The notes under the pieces were generated by a model, which had not been told where the DNA came from, searched no databases, and saw only the letters and a program-made list of their open reading frames with translations. 34,237 nt of DNA, taken from Thermoplasmata archaeon (GTDB lineage Archaea > Thermoplasmatota > Thermoplasmata > Lutacidiplasmatales > UBA184). The stretch is taken from contig JASHSX010000138.1 in assembly GCA_030040865.1 (NCBI GenBank), positions 1-34,237 on the forward strand, in the 5' to 3' direction. Made by a program: the position numbers and the translations under genes. This document shows, one piece after another, positions 31,079-34,237 of this stretch; the stretch's first letter is position 1; each line of letters starts with the position of its first letter.

Positions 31079-32107
31079 ATGTCGCCGGCCGCGGACGCGC
31101 CCGCCCGCCCTGCCCGGGTCTTCCCGCGGGTCGGCCCCGAGCTCGTGGCCGCGCTCCGTGAGATCCGGCCGCAGAGGATCGTGCTGCAGGTTCCCGCGGG
31201 CCTCGTGCGGAACGCGCACGAGATCGCGGAGGGGCTGCGGACGGAGGTCGGTGCTCCCGTCGCCCTCGCGACCCGCGCCTGCTTCGGGGCGTGCGACTTC
31301 CCGTCCCGTGATGAGGCGCCGTCGGCCGACGTCGCGGTCGTCCTGGGCCACGCCCCGATCCCGAACGTCGAGCTGGTCCGCCCGACGTTCTTCGTGGAGA
31401 TGCGGGAAGCGGGCGGGGACCCGGAGCGCCTCGCCGACACGCTCGTCGCCGCCGGCGTCCCCCGGCGTCTCGGCCTCGTCTTCTCGATCCAGCATCTCGA
31501 CCTCGCCGGGCCGCTCTCCGAGAGCCTCGGGCGCCGCGGGGTCTCCGTACGGATCGGGCGCGGGGACCGCCGGCTCGCCTACGCCGGTCAGGCGCTCGGC
31601 TGCAACTACACCGGGGCCGAGGCCGTCGCCGCCGAGGTCGACGCGTTCGTCTTCGTCGGGACGGGAGCGTTCCACCCGATCGGGCTCGCGTTCGCCACCG
31701 ACCGGCCCGTCTGGAGCCTCGATCCGCTGCGGAACTCGCTCGATCCGCCGATCGACCGGGCCGAGCTCGTCGGCCGACGTCAGCTCGCGGTCGCCTCGGC
31801 CCGGGAGGCCCGGCGGTGGGGCATCTTGGTCTCGACGTTCCGGGGGCAGGACCGTCTCGGCACGGCCCGGGCGCTCGAGGAGAAGGCCCGGGCCCGAGGC
31901 CGGGACGCCGAGATCCTGCTCTTCGACCGGCTCGACCCGCGCGACCTCGAGGGCCGGGCGTTCGACGCCTACGTCAACACGGCGTGTCCGCGCATCGCGC
32001 TCGACGACGGGGCGCTGTACGGGAAGCCGATGCTGACGCCGCCCGAGTTCCTGATGGCGCTCGGCGAGCTCCCGCTCGCGCCGTACCGGTTCGACACGTA
32101 TCACTGA
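31079..32107 (+). CDS. dph2: 2-(3-amino-3-carboxypropyl)histidine synthase (diphthamide biosynthesis, Dph2)
   Basis: Catalyses the first step of diphthamide formation on elongation factor 2. It transfers the aminocarboxypropyl group of SAM to histidine using a [4Fe-4S] cluster held by three cysteines from separate domains. All three are visible: C72 in CFGACDF, C175 in LGCNYTGAEA, and C303 in VNTACPRIALDD. C68 is an extra nearby cysteine. The length of 342 residues is normal for the archaeal homodimeric enzyme. RIVLQVPAGLV and VFIQHLDLAG-like segments mark the repeated Rossmann-like domains. It overlaps the convergent VOC gene by seven bases. It lies near NAC and the hibernation-like gene, a translation-themed neighbourhood. 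Confidence 0.96.
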   Translation: MSPAADAPARPARVFPRVGPELVAALREIRPQRIVLQVPAGLVRNAHEIAEGLRTEVGAPVALATRACFGACDFPSRDEAPSADVAVVLGHAPIPNVELVRPTFFVEMREAGGDPERLADTLVAAGVPRRLGLVFSIQHLDLAGPLSESLGRRGVSVRIGRGDRRLAYAGQALGCNYTGAEAVAAEVDAFVFVGTGAFHPIGLAFATDRPVWSLDPLRNSLDPPIDRAELVGRRQLAVASAREARRWGILVSTFRGQDRLGTARALEEKARARGRDAEILLFDRLDPRDLEGRAFDAYVNTACPRIALDDGALYGKPMLTPPEFLMALGELPLAPYRFDTYH

Positions 32108-32499
32108 CCCGGCGGCGGACCCACGCCGACGACGTTCCCTTCCGCGTCGGTCCGAAAGCGTCCCCGGATCAGGTCGATCAGGACGAGGCGGGTGCCCCAC
32201 GGGTCGCGGACGACCGCGCACCGCCCGACCGGCACGTCGAACGGCCCCGTCTCGACGTGCCCACCAGCCGCCGAGAACGACCGGCAGGCGTCGTCGGTGG
32301 AGTCGACCAAAAGGTCCGTCTCCGGTCCACCCTGCTCGGCGAGGAGCACGAACTCCGTCTCGGAGTCCGTCATCGCGAGCCCCGCCGCTTCCCCGTCCCG
32401 ACGCCAGACGAGTCGGAGTCCGAGCCGGTCCCGATAGAACCCGAGCGCCGCGTCGAGGTCGGGGACGCGCACGAGGACGCAGTCGACCTTCCGGAACAT
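32101..32499 (-). CDS. VOC superfamily protein (glyoxalase/bleomycin-resistance/dioxygenase-like)
   Basis: 132 residues with two beta-alpha-beta-beta-beta halves. KVDCVLVRVPDLDAALGFYR DRLGL-type is the N-terminal half, and the C-terminal half ends VRDPWGTRLVLIDL. Potential metal ligands are sparse: the glutamate in the TEFVLLAE strand and the GRCAVVRDPWG region are seen, but there is no clear HxxE pair. So it may not be a metalloenzyme. The substrate is unknown. It converges on dph2 with a seven-base overlap. Confidence 0.85.
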   Translation of the reverse strand: MFRKVDCVLVRVPDLDAALGFYRDRLGLRLVWRRDGEAAGLAMTDSETEFVLLAEQGGPETDLLVDSTDDACRSFSAAGGHVETGPFDVPVGRCAVVRDPWGTRLVLIDLIRGRFRTDAEGNVVGVGPPPGQ

Positions 32500-32601
32500 G
32501 CTTCCTCAGCGCCCGGGTCGCGATAGGGTTGGCCGGGGTGGGGGTCGGCCCGTTCCGCCGGAGGGGAAACTCGAAAGCGGGCCGGCACCCTCGTACGGAC
32601 C

Positions 32602-33006
32602 GTGCGGTGGGCCGCGCTCGTTCCGTTCGGGCTCTTCGGGGCGGGCGTTGCGCTCGTGGCGCTGGCCCTCCGGGAGGGCCAGGCCGTTGTGGGGATCGCG
32701 ATCGTCGTCCCGTTCGTAGTGGGCACGTCGATCGCGTTCCTCCTCGGCGTGGCGGCGCTGTTCCTCGGTTTCGTGACGCTCCCGCTCGCGTTTCCCCCGG
32801 CGGAGGAGACCGCTACGCTCGCTCCGTCGACCCCACCGGCCGGAGAGGCCAGGGCCTCGTGGGGCGGGATCGTCCTGATCGGTCCGGTGCCGCTCCTCTT
32901 CGGCAGCGCCCGGAACGTCCCGAACTGGGTCCGCTACGTCGCGGCGGCGGTGGGGGCGGTCGTCCTCGCCGTGTTCGTCGTCGTCGTGGTGGGGCTCGTC
33001 CGGTAG
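32602..33006 (+). CDS. DUF131 family membrane protein
   Basis: 134 residues. Two hydrophobic helices at about 4-26 and 28-60 are followed by a Pro/Ala-rich loop. The family signature GGIVLIGPVPLLFGSARN comes next, and a terminal helix is at about 110-132. DUF131 proteins are small archaeal membrane proteins of unknown function; the GPxPxxFGS motif is the recognisable element. The GTG at 32602 gives the expected N-terminal helix. It stands alone between two minus-strand genes. Confidence 0.8.
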   Translation: MRWAALVPFGLFGAGVALVALALREGQAVVGIAIVVPFVVGTSIAFLLGVAALFLGFVTLPLAFPPAEETATLAPSTPPAGEARASWGGIVLIGPVPLLFGSARNVPNWVRYVAAAVGAVVLAVFVVVVVGLVR

Positions 33007-33014
33007 CGGGTCGA

Positions 33015-33608
33015 CTATCGCCGCCGGCCGACCGTCGCGAGGAACTGCCGGTGGAGACGCGGATCGCCGGAGAGCTCCGGGTGGAAGGCAAGGCCCCACA
33101 CCGGCCCGGCCCGCACGCCGACCACCTGGTCGCCGAGCCACGCCAGCGGGCTCGCCCCGTGACCGACCCGGAGGATCCGGGGGGAACGGATGAACACCCC
33201 GGGGAACGGACCCCCCGGGAGCCGGTCGACGCGCACCGACCCCTCGAACGACTCGCGCTGAGCCCCGTAGTCGTTGCGGCGGACCGTGATGTCGACGGTC
33301 CCGAACGTCGGCGGATCGCGTCCCGAAGCGCTCGGCGCGATCTCGCGGGCGAGGAGGATGAGCCCGGCGCACGTCGCGAGGACCGGCAGCCCGTCGGCGA
33401 GGCGGAGGGCGAGGGGGTGCCACAGTCCTGCGTCCTCGATCAGCCGGGCGATCGTCGTCGACTCCCCGCCGGGAAGGAACAGCGCGTCGGTCCGCGCGAG
33501 GTCCGCCGGCCCTCGGACGAGGATCCGATCGCCCTCGGGGACGACCCCGCGGAGGGCGCGCCAGTGCTCCGGTACGTCCCCCTGGAGCGCGAGGACCCCG
33601 ACCTTCAT
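33015..33608 (-). CDS. pdxT: pyridoxal 5'-phosphate synthase glutaminase subunit PdxT
   Basis: 197 residues, the normal length. It supplies ammonia from glutamine to PdxS for PLP synthesis. [17 protein letters not shown] opens the protein, [10 protein letters not shown] (47-53) is the oxyanion strand, [12 protein letters not shown] holds the catalytic cysteine C80, and [10 protein letters not shown] carries the His-Glu pair. [13 protein letters not shown] is the PdxS-contacting segment. PdxS is not in the window. The ATG overlaps the HMG-CoA reductase stop by four bases, so it is co-translated with that gene. Several PLP enzymes occur in this window, but that need not imply a link. Confidence 0.95.
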   Translation of the reverse strand: MKVGVLALQGDVPEHWRALRGVVPEGDRILVRGPADLARTDALFLPGGESTTIARLIEDAGLWHPLALRLADGLPVLATCAGLILLAREIAPSASGRDPPTFGTVDITVRRNDYGAQRESFEGSVRVDRLPGGPFPGVFIRSPRILRVGHGASPLAWLGDQVVGVRAGPVWGLAFHPELSGDPRLHRQFLATVGRRR

Positions 33609-34237
33609 CCGGAGCCGCCGCGCCGGAGGTCCTCGATGACCTCCTTGGCCCGGTCGAACCGAACCTGGTGGTCCGCGACGAGCCGCGCCACGACCCGGTC
33701 GACCTCGTCCGCCCGGGCCCCCGCGCTCACGGCGAGGTTCCGCGCGTGCAGCTCCATGTGGCCCCGCTGGATCCCCTCGGTCGCGAGCGCCCGGAGCGCC
33801 GAGAAGTTCTGGGCGAGTCCCACGGCCGCGAGCACCTCGGCGAGCTCACGGGCGCTCTTCACTCCGAGCACCTTCACGTTCGCCTTCGCGGTCGGGTGCA
33901 CGGCGGTCGCCCCCCCGATGAGCCCGACCGCGGCCGGGAACTCGATGGTGCCGACCAGGTTGCCGTCGCGGTCCTTCTCGTAGGTCGTGAGCGGTCGGAC
34001 GACGCCGCCGGCCGACTGCCACGCGGCGAAGGTGTGCGCCCCGGCCTCGATCGCCCGGAAGTCGTTCCCCGTCGCGATCACGACGCTCGAGATCCCGTTC
34101 ATGATCCCCTTGTTGTGGGTCGCGCAGCGGAACGGATCGGCGACGGCGAACGCGTAGGCGTCCAGGATCGCGTCGACGACCTGCGGTCCGGTCGCCGACT
34201 CGGTGGCGAGCAGCGCCGCCGGGAACGTCGCGTGGGC
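33605..34237 (-). CDS. class II HMG-CoA reductase (C-terminal part; 5' end outside the window)
   Basis: About 210 residues of the C-terminal half are present; the start lies beyond the right edge. It reduces HMG-CoA to mevalonate for isoprenoid lipid synthesis. The class II pattern is clear: [20 protein letters not shown] with its catalytic-domain histidine and lysine, then [16 protein letters not shown], and [36 protein letters not shown] near the end contains the flap histidine. Class II enzymes occur in some bacteria and in Archaeoglobus and Thermoplasma-type archaea, and support the Thermoplasmatota-like reading. It overlaps pdxT by ATGA. Confidence 0.95.
   Translation of the reverse strand, partial: AHATFPAALLATESATGPQVVDAILDAYAFAVADPFRCATHNKGIMNGISSVVIATGNDFRAIEAGAHTFAAWQSAGGVVRPLTTYEKDRDGNLVGTIEFPAAVGLIGGATAVHPTAKANVKVLGVKSARELAEVLAAVGLAQNFSALRALATEGIQRGHMELHARNLAVSAGARADEVDRVVARLVADHQVRFDRAKEVIEDLRRGGSG

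Noticed and set aside
29978-32221. A 747-codon minus-strand frame across the CBS, NAC, Nudix and dph2 genes
   Set aside because: Antisense artefact: it crosses four real genes and has low-complexity Arg/Glu/Pro composition.
1-34237. Mobile elements, CRISPR arrays or long repeats
   Set aside because: No transposase or integrase motifs, regularly spaced repeats or terminal inverted repeats were seen. The two tRNA genes show no adjacent integrase or duplicated 3' end.

Overview
The window is about 34 kb of very GC-rich, tightly packed archaeal chromosome. The archaeal assignment rests on gene content: the diphthamide enzyme Dph2, a nascent-polypeptide-associated complex (NAC) protein, a PAC2-family proteasome-assembly-type protein, a class II HMG-CoA reductase, a DUF131 membrane protein and an archaeal-type methionyl-tRNA synthetase. 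It also rests on promoter layout: AT-rich box A (TATA) elements lie about 25 bases before many starts and imply leaderless or very short-leader mRNAs, and ATGA or GTGA stop-start overlaps are frequent. Class II HMG-CoA reductase together with high GC suggests a Thermoplasmatota-like lineage, which is an inference only. There is no sign of CRISPR, insertion sequence, prophage or integrase.

Layout. Positions 1-5140 hold a partial FAD-dependent amine/amino-acid oxidase, ThyX on the minus strand, MetRS with an overlapping PHP phosphoesterase, and tRNA-Cys(GCA). Positions 5264-10037 hold a DUF488 protein running head-on into a CBS-bearing ClC family protein, a UspA protein, a DUF998 membrane protein and an overlapping NDH-2-like flavoprotein. 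Positions 10090-18168 hold a sugar nucleotidyltransferase, an overlapping class III aminotransferase/zinc dehydrogenase pair, a second PLP enzyme, an HNH endonuclease, an F420-dependent-NADP-reductase-like protein, DUF1697, a methyltransferase, two short unknown genes and tRNA-Val(CAC). Positions 18211-21678 hold purA followed by a LysO-like exporter, and a divergent aspartate aminotransferase.

Positions 21752-27488 form a five-gene minus-strand run: a UDP-sulfoquinovose-synthase-like enzyme, a GalU-like uridylyltransferase, an M20 peptidase/deacylase, and two GT4 glycosyltransferases. The first two would make UDP-glucose and convert it to UDP-sulfoquinovose; the glycosyltransferases are candidate users of it. 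This is the strongest candidate for an under-described pathway here.

Positions 27624-32107 form a plus-strand block with a proteostasis/translation flavour: PAC2 protein, RimI-like acetyltransferase, a four-CBS protein with a C-terminal domain patterned like the ribosome-hibernation (S30AE/HPF) fold, NAC, Nudix hydrolase and Dph2. The window ends with a VOC protein, a DUF131 membrane protein, PdxT and the C-terminal part of HMG-CoA reductase. All spaces between genes are shorter than 300 bases, and apart from the listed promoter elements I saw nothing convincing in them.
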